Under the pieces are notes generated by a model, which was given only the letters and a program-made list of their open reading frames with translations, was not told where the DNA came from and made no database searches. A DNA stretch of 64,000 nt from Epiperipatus broadwayi (taxonomy: Eukaryota > Onychophora > Udeonychophora > Euonychophora > Peripatidae). The stretch lies in contig JAQFVV010006203.1 of the NCBI GenBank assembly GCA_028023455.1, positions 7,224,821 through 7,288,820 on the forward strand. The letters run 5' to 3'. Made by a program: the position numbers and the translations under genes. This document shows positions 47,201-58,684 of the stretch, piece after piece. Each line of letters begins with the position of its first letter. The stretch's first letter is position 1.

Positions 47201-48490
47201 TCTTGGTTAGTCCCATAATATTTATTATTTCTTCTTTGTCCGAATGTTCTTCTTTCTGCTTATTAAAGTTTTAAATAAATTAGTTCATTTAATAAACTGT
47301 TTAGACGATCTTTAGTTTCAGTGTTTAATTCAAAATTATTAGAAAACATTTTATTTAGTTATCCCACGAAGCTTTTAATGTTCGGGCGAATATTACCTCG
47401 GCGCGTTGATGCATCTTTATTTCTAGCAGGACTATAATTATTTAATAATTACGATACCCATTGCGTTTTCCATGGATCCAATATTTTATATTTATTTCTC
47501 TGTAAAATATTTTTTCTTCTTTAGGCAAGTGTTTTCCTTGGTAAATTTCACTTTCATTCATTATTATTTTATATACAACATTTTCGATCTTTAACTATTT
47601 CTAGAGTATTTGCTCAAGTCGTCTTAAAGAAAGCAATTCAAATTATTTCAATAATAAAAACTCCTTTTGTCCATTTATTCTTATACGAATAATACTTATT
47701 TTTATTTTCCATTATATTCATTAACTTTGCGCACAATGTCCTTTCATTAATTTTATACGCACGAAAGCAGTTTTCATAGTAATACGCTATACAAACTATA
47801 TCAACGAATAACATTAACATTTTTGGAATCTTATAAAATTTATAACTTGGTTTTAAGAATGTATCCATTTTTTTATTGAAAATTCAGATTATATTTTAAT
47901 AGAATCCACTGGCAGGTTACTGTGGAGTTAGTGAAACATTATTATGAGAACTTTTTTTAAAAATTTATTTTAAGATTCTCTTTGGAAGATTTTAAATTGT
48001 CAGTTGGTTTCTTTCAAAGATATTATTAAAATTATAATAAAATTGACTAATAAATTGAAGAAAGAAAGAAATTTTAAAGAGCTTAAAATTTTACCTCTGC
48101 TCTGGAGTCAACACATGTTTGTTCTCCCAGTTTATACAATTAGTTGGCGCGATTTTTATTGTCTGCCAAGATCTATCTTTTTATTGGTCAATCCCTACTT
48201 GGATTTGTAAACAATTTCTAAAGTTTTAAAATCGTGACGTAATAGACTTAAATATTAACCTATTATTATTTAAATCAATTATTATCTATTACAATTTAAT
48301 TACTTTTAAAATAATTTTGAAACAATAATTAATAAAGATGTATAATCTTATTTTTTATTATAATGTGTGACAATTCCATCCAGTTCCATAATATACTATT
48401 TAAATATTTTAATTATTAGTATTAATTTAAACTAGTGCTTATACATAGAATATTCCAGACAGTCACGTAGACATTTCCGGTGTTTAGTCT
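44285..48490. other. CpG-richer block, possible young insertion or unmethylated region
   Basis: CG dinucleotides, nearly absent in flanking intron, are frequent here (for example around 44315-44370, 46180-46760, 47380-47470, 48150-48230). No terminal repeats were found. The minus strand at 47260-47870 looks coding-like (see separate entry). Near 48144-48200 there are CCAAT-type (GACCAATAAAAAG) and TTGGCGCG motifs. Identity unknown; an unrecognised mobile element or a minus-strand gene start are both possible. Confidence 0.5.
47265..47868 (-). pseudogene. Unrecognised coding-like minus-strand segment
   Basis: A 76-codon open frame starts at ATG 47868 (MDTFLKPSYKFYKIPKMLML). Further along, one frame reads ILDPWKTQWVS, stop, then LLNNYSPARNKDASTRRGN and IRPNIKSFVG, stop, then NKMFSNNFELNTETKDRLNS and LLNELIYLKL. 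These are compositionally protein-like and stay in one frame across two stops, suggesting a decayed gene or an element ORF. I do not recognise the family. Confidence 0.3.
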
Positions 48491-51272
48491 AGTTTTATCT
48501 GTCTTAATAAATTTGCTACTTATATTATTTAAAATGATTATATAAAATTTTGAAAAATAATTTAGAAAAATATAGAACTAGATACAATCCTCACCATCAC
48601 AATACTTATTATTAAATATATTATATTAACCTTTTATTGCCTATTCATAATTTATAATTTTAAATACTATATAATATTAATTTTAAAATTTTTTAGCAAT
48701 TGACCATTTATAATCATCATTGACCTATAGAAAAGGGCACAATATATATCAGAATATTTTGTTATATACAGAGTTTATGGATAAATTTGTAAAATTTAAT
48801 TTTAATATTAAATTTATTTTATGAATAATCATTTTTTCGTTAGATTATGATTGTAACAATGGCAGATTCACTAGCAAAAGAATTATAAACACATCACTAT
48901 TGAGAAGCCATCTTTATTTTATTATGATTAATTTATAAGAATCTTATAGTATGCTTATGATCTGAATTGGTATAATAAATTTGGATAATTTTTTGAAATT
49001 TTTAGTCTGCAATTAATCCAGCTAACCATATCTTATTGGTCAGGAAATGAATATATAGTTATTCATAGCTAAAGAATAAAGCCAAGATAGAAAATTGTCA
49101 AACCCTCAATATTCCAGAAATTGCCTGACTGGATAAATATTGTCTTATCCTTTACCGATCTTTTGTGATGGCATGTTTGAGAGGCTTTTGCCTCAAATGG
49201 GCTATTTGAAGGCTGCTTCATTTATCTGTAAAAGGATTAAAAATAAAAACTAATTTGTATAAAAATGAAATTCACCAGCAAATGGATTTATTGGAAAGTA
49301 CATAAATCAAATGAAAAAGAAAAATGTAATGTTATAATTTTAAGATTAAATTGGGAATCCAAATCATTATCTTAAAATGATATTGTTTTCATGTTGGCTT
49401 TTAGTAAAATTTCTTCTTGCATACCAAATAGTCTAACATTGAACTTGGTTAAGCAATGCTTATGAGGGGACAGCAAGGACATATTATCACTAGGATACTT
49501 CCTATAAAAGTCTCTAGAGGAATATTAGAATTTTTCTAATACAAACATTTAATAGATTTTATTAAAGTCAAATTTTCGGTAATCACTCTTATTACCTACC
49601 TCAAATTATAATTCCAAATCTTGTAATAGCAGAAATTTTTTCATTTCTGTTTTGTTAAAAATTGAAATATTGCACTGTGTGCTTAATGCAGTGAATGAGT
49701 TGTGAATTGAGAGCTAAAGATTTCTGAATCAAAGAATCATTTTGATTAATTTATTAGAACTGTTGTGCTCTGCCTCCTATTGGGTGCTTGAATATCACAT
49801 GATCTGTTGATTAATAAACTATATAATTAAAATTGAAATATGCATGTTTGGATTGTAATGTTGGGAAATTGTTTACTGACTGTAAAGATTAATGAACTCT
49901 AGCATAGTGCTATAAAACATCAACTAGATTCTAATTCTGAGGTCATTTTGCAGATAGAAGCTTCCCCTACACACTCATTTAATGTAATATTAAAATTCAG
50001 TTTTGGTTCACCCTCTTACTAAAATATGTTTCAATCCCTGAATAAACTTCATTATTTGAGTAATATACTTTTTATATAAATTAGCTGAGTAAGAATGAAC
50101 TTATCTTGTTAATAACCAAACTGTCTATAATAACTTTAAGAATTATGCAGAATATGTGTGAGAAATTCCCATTGACAGTATCTTCATAAGATTCTTTTAT
50201 TAATGTCCACTAATAATTACTGAGATATTTTGCTGTATGTTTGGTCAAAAGAGTTAACCCTCTTAATATTCTATTGTTTTATTTCATCATAATAGGTGTT
50301 ATGTCTAATATATTTAAGAAAATAATAGAGAAATATTTGAAAATATTTGATTAATTAATCTATATTAATAAGGTATTAATAGTAGTAATAACTTACTTTT
50401 TGTATGTTTCATTTCTTTATTGGTTTCTTTTTACCCATTTAATCACTTAAGTTTATCTGATGCACAATTATGATCTTCACATAGACATTTTTTTTTTCAA
50501 TTTCTAACTATATGCAGATTAAATCCATTTCATAGATATAGTTTAAATTATTTAAAATTGGAAATGAAAAAATGTTCACTTTTGCAGACTTTGTTCCTTT
50601 AGTTTTTGAATAAAGAAATCTGCTATGGTCTCAATTCATAAAAAAATTTAAGAAGTTTATATTATTTTATTTTTTAATTGTGTTTATATTTTTGGATGTC
50701 CTATTGATTTAAAAAATAATTGATAGTGAAAAATGAAGAGATTTACCATTATCATCATAATTATGAATGTAATTTTAACTAATAAAACAGAAGAGATATC
50801 ATTTAGGAGAAATGCTATTCACAGGTTCGCCAGATTGATTTTGACTTGATGGCACTTTTATAATAATAGTATTAAATGAAAGCGTATTATTACAGAATAA
50901 TAGAAGGATATAATTATTTATATAAATGACAATTTTATAATTTAAATTTCATTGATGATTTTTGAATTTTAAAAAGTTTTTAAGAGGAGGAGACATGTTA
51001 ATTACCACTGCATCCTCTAACTACAAATTATTTTATAAAACATTACCTTCCCTAAAATATAGCTATGATGTAATATCTAACTGTGGATTATTATTTTTAA
51101 AAAGTTAATTTTATGAACAAACATTACATACATGACTTCCTAAGGCAAGTTTATAAATGACATTTCAGCAATCTAAAATAAATTAATATAGAAATCACAT
51201 AGTTTATAATTCTTATCTATATTGTTTTTAATGCTGATAATTTGTGTAATGAATTTTTTCCCCCCTCTACAG
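48491..51272. other. Intron sequence, nothing recognised
   Basis: AT-rich end of the 13.4-kb intron; no supported feature before the acceptor at 51271-51272. Confidence 0.35.
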
Positions 51273-51375
51273 GATATCATAATCGAAGCTGATTCAGCAG
51301 AATTTCTCAATGTAACTTTGATTGAAGATGAAAGAATATTTGGTTTTAGCCATTTTGTCTTCATTATGATCTTAG
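51273..51375 (+). CDS. CPD: CPD exon: end of TTR-like domain and start of membrane span
   Basis: Acceptor ccccctctacag, donor ggtaagaa; 34 codons plus one base. It encodes DIIIEADSAEFLNVTLIEDE (last strand of the transthyretin-like domain, with a potential N-glycosylation site NVT). Then comes IFGFSHFVFIMIL, the start of the transmembrane helix, continued in the next exon. The intron upstream is the largest in the window, about 13.4 kb. Confidence 0.87.
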
Positions 51376-51424
51376 GTAAGAAATTTTTTTTTTTTAATTT
51401 TTTTGTTTGATGCCGTAAAATGAA

Positions 51425-52010
51425 ACGCAGTGAAAGGTGATTGGTTCTTTCTCCAAGCTATTTGCAATGCCATCTCTGAATTAATGCATGTGTTTTATAG
51501 TGATATAGTTTTATTATTTATTGCCCCATTTTAAAGAGCTAGCATATCTGGATCATTTGTTATAACATGAAATGTGGAAGAATGTTTCTATCTTCATGGA
51601 CTATCTTCTATGCTCTCCCTGCCAACATGAGGATCTTACAAAACTACTTGAAAATATTTTTCAATTTATGACTTTGTGGCTATTCATTTTTTAAATTATT
51701 TAAACATTGTCAAGCATTGTTAGCCGAGAGATCAGCGCAGCTGCCTTGCAAGCAAGCAGTTGGTTGCATACGGTTGTTGCGGTTTCGCCTCTCAGCTGAT
51801 GCTATGACATATGAGAAAAAAAAATTATTTAAACATTTCATTAGCACTTTTATCTAATTTAAAACAAAATCAAATATTAGTGCATTATTCCACTATGACT
51901 TAAGATGCAATCACACTACTACATTTTATATTATAATTTATGGTTCAGGTATGCTAGCACTTTAAAAGCTTTATGATCAAAACTAAACTATGTTGCTATG
52001 TGTCACCTTG
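51425..52010. repeat. Foldback repeat copy 2, host of a tRNA-SINE
   Basis: Homologous to 40925-41960 (gattggttctttctccaagc, aaagagctagcatat..ggatcat, aaaacaaaatcaaatattagtgcatt). Interrupted by the SINE at 51709-51821 and uninterrupted at the L6 site. Confidence 0.7.
51709..51821 (+). mobile_element. Very short tRNA-derived SINE, copy 1
   Basis: GCATTGTTAGCCGAGAG starts at 51714 and a B-box-like GCGGTTTCGCCTC follows, ending GCTATGACATATGAG plus an A-run. It is flanked by an exact 16-bp duplication aaattatttaaacatt (51693-51708 and 51822-51837). The homologous foldback copy at 41159 has one such site. So the whole mobile unit is a tRNA-like head, a ~10-base TATGACATAT tail and poly-A. Confidence 0.85.
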
Positions 52011-53930
52011 TCACTGGAACATATTGTGTATATACTTGAAAGTAATGAATGAAATATACAATTTTTAGGGTATTAAATACAAATTCAGTTTTTATTTAAT
52101 TGTTTATGCTTATATCATTTTTTCATAATTATTGTTTGTTTTCTTTGATTGTGAATGCAATATATTTATCATTTCTAGAATTCTTACTTAATCACATTTA
52201 TCATTCCTGTAGATGCATTTCAAAAGCACAGACCTGTTGCAATATTTTTTCACTTGTATCATTTTGTAAATTTAAAGTAGCATACAAATATAATTGCTGT
52301 GCATGTATATATACATAGTATAATAAGTTTGTTTATTATTGAATAATATTTTAATAAACAAAATTTCATAAATTTTTACTACAAATTGTAGTGTGAAATA
52401 TATACAGAATAATCTTATAGTTTTCCAAAAATATTTTTACATTTTTTATCTATAATGAATTCTCTTCAGTTTCGGGAATTTAATAACTTCTATATTCAGA
52501 AGTAATGATTTTTTCATCTCGATGTACCATACATCATCCCAATTATTAAGAACATTTTTAAATCTTGCTTTGAAAGCACATAATTTTACTTTTTCTGATA
52601 CAGTATTTGTTGTAATAAAATATTTATTAAGCATAAAGAGTTTTATTTAAGACAATTTATAAAGGATCTTTCTTAAGCAATGAAATGAAATTTATTCATT
52701 AAGTAGCAGCATTTGAAAATGACTACAGCAATAGAAGTGACTGTATAGATTTCAAAGTTGATACAGACTCATAAAAATCAAAACACCTAGAGAGACCATA
52801 GTCTTCTGATAACGAGATTGCTATGATATTTCCAGAGAGAGAAAAAAAATTATTAAAGAAAAAGGATATTGTTCAAAGCATGTTTAATTTTAGTGATAAT
52901 TTTAACATTTCACTATTTATTTTACTTTAAAAAAATAAAGATACACAACAGTAAATTATTTTTTATTATTGTTTGAGTGAATGTAAAATGAGTAAATGTA
53001 CAAACTTTAAATACATATGTAAATGTGCTTTCTCAATTTATTATTATTATTCTTTTTAAATTGTATGCCTGTTATCCTGTTATCCAAACTCGACAGCCAT
53101 TTTTTTAATTATACATTTTCAGGGTCTCCAATAAATAATGAAAATAAATTGGTGACAAAAAGCTGTCGTATTTAATATTTAATTTTGTTATTATTATAGA
53201 AATAAAAGAAATTATACAAAAAATATGACAAATAATTCTAATTAAAATAAATTTAATAATTTAAACTACACTAAACAAAATAACAAATATAATTTTGGAG
53301 CCCTCTTACCACATTTCATTTTGAATGGATATTTGGTTGTAACAAGTTTTCAGGTTGCATCGCAATTGTGTGCCTGTTTGCAGGTAAAGTGTCATATTAT
53401 GCCCATTAATACAGACTTTTCAGGAGGCAGGATTTCATATACTTTTGGAAATACTTCACTGATTGGTCTTCTATTAATGGGAGATTCCAACTTTTAAGCA
53501 TTTTGTAAAAATGGTAGTGAAAAAAACAGACGCTGAATGCAAAAGAACAACAACAATCTTACGCTGAATGTCAAAAAAATCACGTCAATATTCGGAGCAT
53601 GTTAGCACATATACATTATAATATTTTTTAAAAAAATGTAATTATATCTTGCGGATGGAATTTGTAATAGCTTTATTAGTATTTTTTAAAATTAACAGGA
53701 ATTTCTAATTGATTTATTAATATTTTTTTAAACTTAACAAGTAACACATATTCAGCAAAATAAAATTGGAAATAAAACCATAAACGAATACTTAGATACT
53801 CCTGAAAATGTATAATTAAAAAAAATGGCTGCCAAACTTAGGTGACAGGATAAAACATAAATACCTTTATACAATAATCTTAATTTATATATGCATACTA
53901 TGCATATAAAAAGCATTTGTTATATGTACG
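52011..53930. other. Intron sequence, nothing recognised
   Basis: AT-rich. Short frames here have no recognisable features. Confidence 0.35.
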
Positions 53931-53979
53931 TGCTGTATGTTAAACACTATTGTTGTATATGCGCAGCTCAGTAAATACT

Positions 53980-54760
53980 ACATATTGTATTGTTATCAAA
54001 GCTTTGGGGTATACGATGTGTCAGCCCTCCATGAAATTCTTCTATTCAGCAGTCAAAGAATCCCATTTAAAGTCTTTAAAAAAGTCTCCATTCCTAGACA
54101 GAAAAGAAACCCCACAGAAATAGATGACCAACATGGTGTCCTATAGAACTATTGTGATTAAAGTGCAATGAAATTAAAGTTTTTTTCATAGATATTTTTT
54201 CAAGTAGTTATAGTTGGAGAAAGGTTAACAAAGGTTTTTGAAATTTTTTTAATAGTTAATTGTCTATTTTAAGTATTGCTAGAGGGAAAAGAAAGAGTTA
54301 AAATAATGGGCTGACCCTAAATCAAAGAAAATATGGAAACTTTTGTGAATCTTATTATTTGAAATACTCAAAAATATCATAGCTGTGACAAATTAAGCTT
54401 TGTTATAATCTTGAAATTTTTTTGCAAATTATGGATAGTTTCCAAGATTGTATCAGTGTAGAAATAGAAATTAAATATTATATAATAAAAAATTCTATTA
54501 GGTTTCCAGAAGGCTAATTCTTGAAATAAGGATCCAGCTTTCAAGGAAAAATACTTTGCTAAACTATTTCCAAAAACAAGAGAAATGCCAAAAGTGAAGA
54601 CAATCTATTACTAATAAATTAAAAAATAACTGGCTTATTAGAAATTCTATTCCAACTATTAAACTTATGAAACATGGTGATGAAAGTAGCCAGTTTGAGC
54701 TGTCCTATGATGATATTCTCTTGTCTAGACTGTATTTTCAATAGACACATCACAATTGCA
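53980..54760 (+). pseudogene. Possible unrecognised retropseudogene
   Basis: Three collinear + strand pieces read protein-like though in different frames: 53998-54143 (SFGVYDVSALHEILLFSSQR, then IPFKVFKKVSIPRQKRNPTE), 54527-54605 (NKDPAFKEKYFAKLFPKTRE) and 54640-54765 (IPTIKLMKHGDESSQFELSY). Spacing and stops suggest a decayed intronless copy of some gene. I could not name it, and chance is not excluded. Confidence 0.25.
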
Positions 54761-55555
54761 GTTTATTTCATCATATTGAAAAAACAAGTTCATTTTATTA
54801 TAGAGGTATTATTTCCAGACAGTACTGTCTTAATAATAATACATACAATTCAACCAGTCAAATATTAATTGATTTAAATATTATTGAGGTTCTGTAATCC
54901 ATTTAAACAGTGAGGGTTGAATCTTCCATTAGCATTTCTTATAAAACTTAGCCTTATCTGTATGAAGAAAGGCTTAATATTTTATCATTGTATAGATGTT
55001 ATATAATTCCATCTCACATAATAGATGAATTTTGCTTGGTAAATAGTGACTCTAAATTGTCTTAGAAAAGACATCACAGATGTTTCTGCTTTATTGTTCA
55101 ACTCTTTATATAGAGACACATTCTACTCAAAAGGGTTCTAAATTATTTTCTTTAATAAAGATATCACAGATGTTTCTGCTATATTATAAATAAATGCATA
55201 AAAACTTCTTAATTCTTTTCAAAAACTTTGTTTCCATATATTAACTAATGAACATATATATAAATTCACATATTATACATTTCCAATGTTTCAACTATTT
55301 TTTACACAATCACAATCATTTTCAAGGATCTACAACAACAAAAAATACATATCTTTACATAATACTCTAAATACAAAATCTTTCTTATATTAACATTAAC
55401 ACATCAAATTCATTATAATAAAACATATTAATTATACATAATTATATTTTTATTTATTTCTTCTTCCCTCTACTTTTTTTATTATAAAACTTCCTTTTTT
55501 ACATATTAAGTATGCATATTTGAAAAACAGGCACTCATCACAAACCTGGAGCTTA

Positions 55556-55780
55556 ATTGTAAATATAGGGGATTTGAACTCAGACTTTCAAGCACCCTTC
55601 AACTATCCACACTATCTCATACAATTGATACACATGACCAGCACAAAATACATATATTGGTGATTATTTATCTTTTCTGCATGTGTGTGGTCATGTGTAT
55701 AAATTGTATGAGATAGTGTGGATAGTTGAAGGTTGCTTGAAAGTCTGAGTTCAAATCCCCTATATTTATATTAAGTATAA
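55556..55780. repeat. 225-bp palindrome with tRNA-like B-box ends
   Basis: Arms of about 75 bp: taggggatttgaactcagac at the left and the complement of gtctgagttcaaatccccta at the right. It belongs to the family at 25385-26800. It is inserted in the left arm of the large inverted repeat; the right arm lacks it. Confidence 0.8.
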
Positions 55781-55992
55781 ATTTTCAAAAATATTACAAT
55801 AAAACAAAAAACTATTTAAATCAATTTAACCCATCCCTAATTACAAATTTATTTCTTCCTTTAACTATTTTATCTAACTTCCATATCAATTATCTTCATT
55901 CCCTATCTATACTTTTAAATCAATTTAAAACTAATGTAATTTTTCCCTCTATCCTTTAACAATTTACTTAAATATTATTTAAACAATCCATA

Positions 55993-56181
55993 TTAACTAC
56001 GTTTTATTTTACATTCATTATGTACACCATTAAGTCTATTTAAAACAGGTTTATATCTTTTTATGTAAAAATATTCTTTTATCATCCTTTCTCTGTAGTT
56101 TTTAACATTTTCCAACATTTTTATATTAAAATTTTTGTCCAAATTCTTTATAATGTATATACACATTGGAATTTTTATCAT
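55993..56181 (-). pseudogene. GIY-YIG nuclease fragment, left arm
   Basis: The minus-strand 62-codon frame FNIKMLENVKNYRERMIKEY and FYIKRYKPVLNRLNG mirrors the right-arm sequence. It is the C-terminal part of a GIY-YIG domain (the helix with the metal-binding Glu and the terminal 'LN' strand). Truncated and inverted relative to 56590-57230. Confidence 0.65.
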
Positions 56182-56589
56182 TCAAATGTTTAAATCTAGC
56201 TTATAACCTTTTTTTTTGTTGTTGTACCAATGTATGACATTTTTCCCCCTGCCTCTTGCAATTCTAATACTCTGTAATATAAATTCCATTCATTTTTTTC
56301 ATTTTTTGATATTCTGTTTTATTAATTAAATTTCCTAAATTAAATTTCTTTTTATATACAGGTTTAAGAACTAATCTACTTTTCCCCTTATATTTATTAT
56401 TTATGTTAAATTCATAATCTTTTTAATCTAAAAAAATGTACTTCTTGAAACATTATAACTACTATATATTATATTCTGTATATCTTTTTTATTATTCCTC
56501 TTTCTTATTATTTGTGTAATATTTTTTATACTTTCCTTTTTTATATTATTAATTTCTTTTTTAAATAATTATAATATATAATGTAATCA

Positions 56590-57230
56590 AAAAAAGGTTA
56601 TAAAGAAATGTAAGGTTGATATTGAAACAAGTGTATTTAGAAAAGATACTTTTTATGGGTTATGTAATTGGGATTCAGATATAGAATATGAACATAAAAT
56701 AAATATTAATAATAGGATAAACAAAGTAATACATTTATGTTCTGAAGAAATAAAAAATATTACACAATTAATAAGAAAGAGGCATAATCAAAAAGTACAT
56801 TTTTTGAGATTAAAAAGATTATGAAGAACATAAATAATAAATATTAAGTGGGAAAGTAGATTAATTCTTAACTCTGTATATAAAAAGAATTTAATTTAGG
56901 GAATTTAATTAATAAAACAGGATATCAAGAAATGGAATTTATATTATAGAGTGTTTGAATTGCAACAGTCAAGGAAAAAAATATATCATATATTGGCACA
57001 ACAAAAAATAGATTAAAAACAAGATTTAAACGACATTTAAATGATAGAAATTCCAATGTGTACATATATTATAAAGAATTTGGACATAAAAAATTTAATA
57101 TAAAAATGTTGGAAAAGGTTAAAAACTACAGAGAAAGGATAATAAAAAAATATTTTTACATAAAAAAATGTAAACATGTTTCAAATAGAATTAATGGTAT
57201 AGATAAGGAATGTAAAATGAAATATAATTA
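56590..57230 (+). pseudogene. GIY-YIG nuclease fragment, right arm
   Basis: Frames on the + strand: VIKKCKVDIETSVFRKDTFY and onward (56597-56820), then ECLNCNSQGKKYI. A one-base shift gives SYIGTTKNRLKTRFKRHLND and FNIKMLEKVKNYRERIIKKY, then FYIKK and RINGID. The block YIGTT...LKTRF.RH is the GIY-YIG signature with its catalytic Arg, used by Penelope-like endonucleases. The shift and stops (56821, near 56890) make it a pseudogene. No reverse transcriptase accompanies it. Confidence 0.7.
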
Positions 57231-57342
57231 ATAAGTCTTGCATTGGTGGTCGAGAGGTCAGAGCGACTGCCTTGCACTTGCAGGCAGTTGCCCGGGTTGC
57301 AGGTTCACATCCCGGCCGGTGCTATGACACTTAAAAAAAAAA
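57231..57342 (+). mobile_element. Very short tRNA-derived SINE, copy 2
   Basis: GCATTGGTGGTCGAGAGG (from 57240) with B-box GGTTCACATCCC, tail GCTATGACAC and a 10-base A-run. The inverted partner arm at 55985-56000 runs straight through this point (ttaata joined to tgga), so it is an empty site proving insertion after the inverted repeat formed. Confidence 0.82.
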
Positions 57343-57889
57343 TGGAATGTTTAAATAGTATTTAAGTAAATTGTTAAAGGATAGAAGAAAAAATTAATTA
57401 GTTTTTAAATAGATTTAGAAGTATAGATAGGGAATGTAGCTAATTGATGTTAGATAAAATAGCTAAAGGGAGAAATAAATTTATAAATAGGGGTGGATTA
57501 AATTGATTTAAATAGTTTTTTGTTTTATTGGTATTTTAGATGGTTTTTAATATTTTTGAAAATTTATACTTAATATGTAAAAAAGGAAGTTTTATAATAA
57601 AGGAAGTAGAGGGAGGGAGAAGTAAGTAAATATATAATTACCTATAATTAATATGTTTTATTATAATGAATTTGATGTGTGAATGTTAATACAAGAAAGA
57701 GATAGATTTTGTATTTTGAGTATTATGTAAAGATATGTATTTTTTTTTTGTTGTTGTAGATTCTTGAAAATGACTGTAATGATGTAAAAAACAGTTGAAA
57801 CATTGGAAATATATAATATATGGAAATAAAGTTTTTGGAAAGAAATATGTTGGAGAACATATATATTGTATTTTTGTTATATTGTCAAA

Positions 57890-57918
57890 GTACTATATAT
57901 ATATGTGTGTGTGTGTGC
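57890..57918. repeat. TA/TG microsatellite before the TM exon
   Basis: (TA)n(TG)n tract about 40 bp upstream of the acceptor of the tail exon. Confidence 0.8.
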
Positions 57919-57954
57919 GTTTGATTGCAGGTATTATATACTTTTTTATTTTAG

Positions 57955-58178
57955 GTGGCTTTGTGTTAACAATTTTGGTGGTCGGTTTATGCATATTCTC
58001 GATAGTTATGAGCCATAAGCAGCAACCTTACGGATTTCACCGGCTTGATGAGGATAAATTATTTATGGGTAATAATGATGAAGCTGAGGTCAAGCAGTAT
58101 ACTGCTCGCACAAAATTATTACGTGATGAGTTTCAGGATTCAGATGAATCAGATGAAGATGTTTATTATAACCAAAAG
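57955..58178 (+). CDS. CPD: CPD exon: transmembrane span and cytosolic tail
   Basis: Acceptor ttattttag, two bases then 74 codons. GGFVLTILVVGLCIFSIVMS completes the membrane helix. The tail starts with the basic HKQQ and contains GFHRL, TKLLRDEFQDSDESDED and VYYNQK. The GFHRL element and the 'LL..EFQDE' acidic cluster are characteristic of CPD tails, which carry the trans-Golgi retrieval and sorting signals; casein-kinase-type Ser in acidic context (DSDESDED) is visible. If the donor AAG|gtatga at 58179 is not used, translation ends after Val at the TGA 58182-58184. Confidence 0.9.
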
Positions 58179-58684
58179 GTATGATGCAATAACATTTCCC
58201 AAAAATCGAAGGCAAAGTAGATTGATATTTGTTGCTAAAATAAAAAGTTTGATAATACGATTGCTAAACTTTGCAATAGCAAGGTTGTTATTTAATTTTT
58301 TTAATTCAAATTGAGTTTTATAATATGAGAAATTGTATATATATATTTTATTTCTAAATGGAATCATGTTATATATTTTCACTTAAATTATGCACTATAA
58401 TTTTGTCCATTATTTTTTATTTATTACATTGTTGAATCATTTTTCTTTTAAAATTTAATTTTGTTTTAAATTAATTCATTTAATTTTAAATTCATTTTTT
58501 TAAAACTAACTTTTATTTCCTGGTGACTGTTCTAACAATTAACTTTTCACATACTGCGATTCTGTTATTTCCTTTGTTAGACTTCAAACTCTCAAGTCTA
58601 TAATCTACTTAAAAATCTTCAGATTTTTTATCTGTCTATTCTAATTTTTAATTATACTATTAATTTTTTTTTTTTTATCTTCAG

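Larger units (their letters stand above)
55217..57838. mobile_element. Large inverted repeat (~1.3-kb arms) carrying a GIY-YIG nuclease fragment
   Basis: The left arm (55217 to about 56560) is the complement of the right arm (about 56600-57838). For example tttccaatgtttcaact at 55279 pairs with the complement of agttgaaacattggaaa near 57795. The poly-T/gttgttgta block at 56210 is a separate internal feature, and another at 57745 matches 55330. Arms differ by scattered changes and two nested insertions: a 225-bp palindrome in the left arm and a tRNA-SINE in the right. The outer ends carry tgaaaatgactgtaatgatg / cagttgaaacattgg, which resembles Penelope-like ends. Probably a foldback derivative of a Penelope-like element. 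Confidence 0.75.

Noticed and set aside
55250-57866. gaacatatatat at 55250 and 57855 as a target duplication of the large inverted repeat
   Set aside because: The inverted homology extends outside the left copy (to about 55217), and the motif is AT-rich enough to recur by chance.
57795-58184. A 129-residue single-exon protein starting at ATG 57795
   Set aside because: The first 53 codons are intron sequence (microsatellite, acceptor). The real product starts at the acceptor 57954/57955 in phase with the upstream CPD exon.
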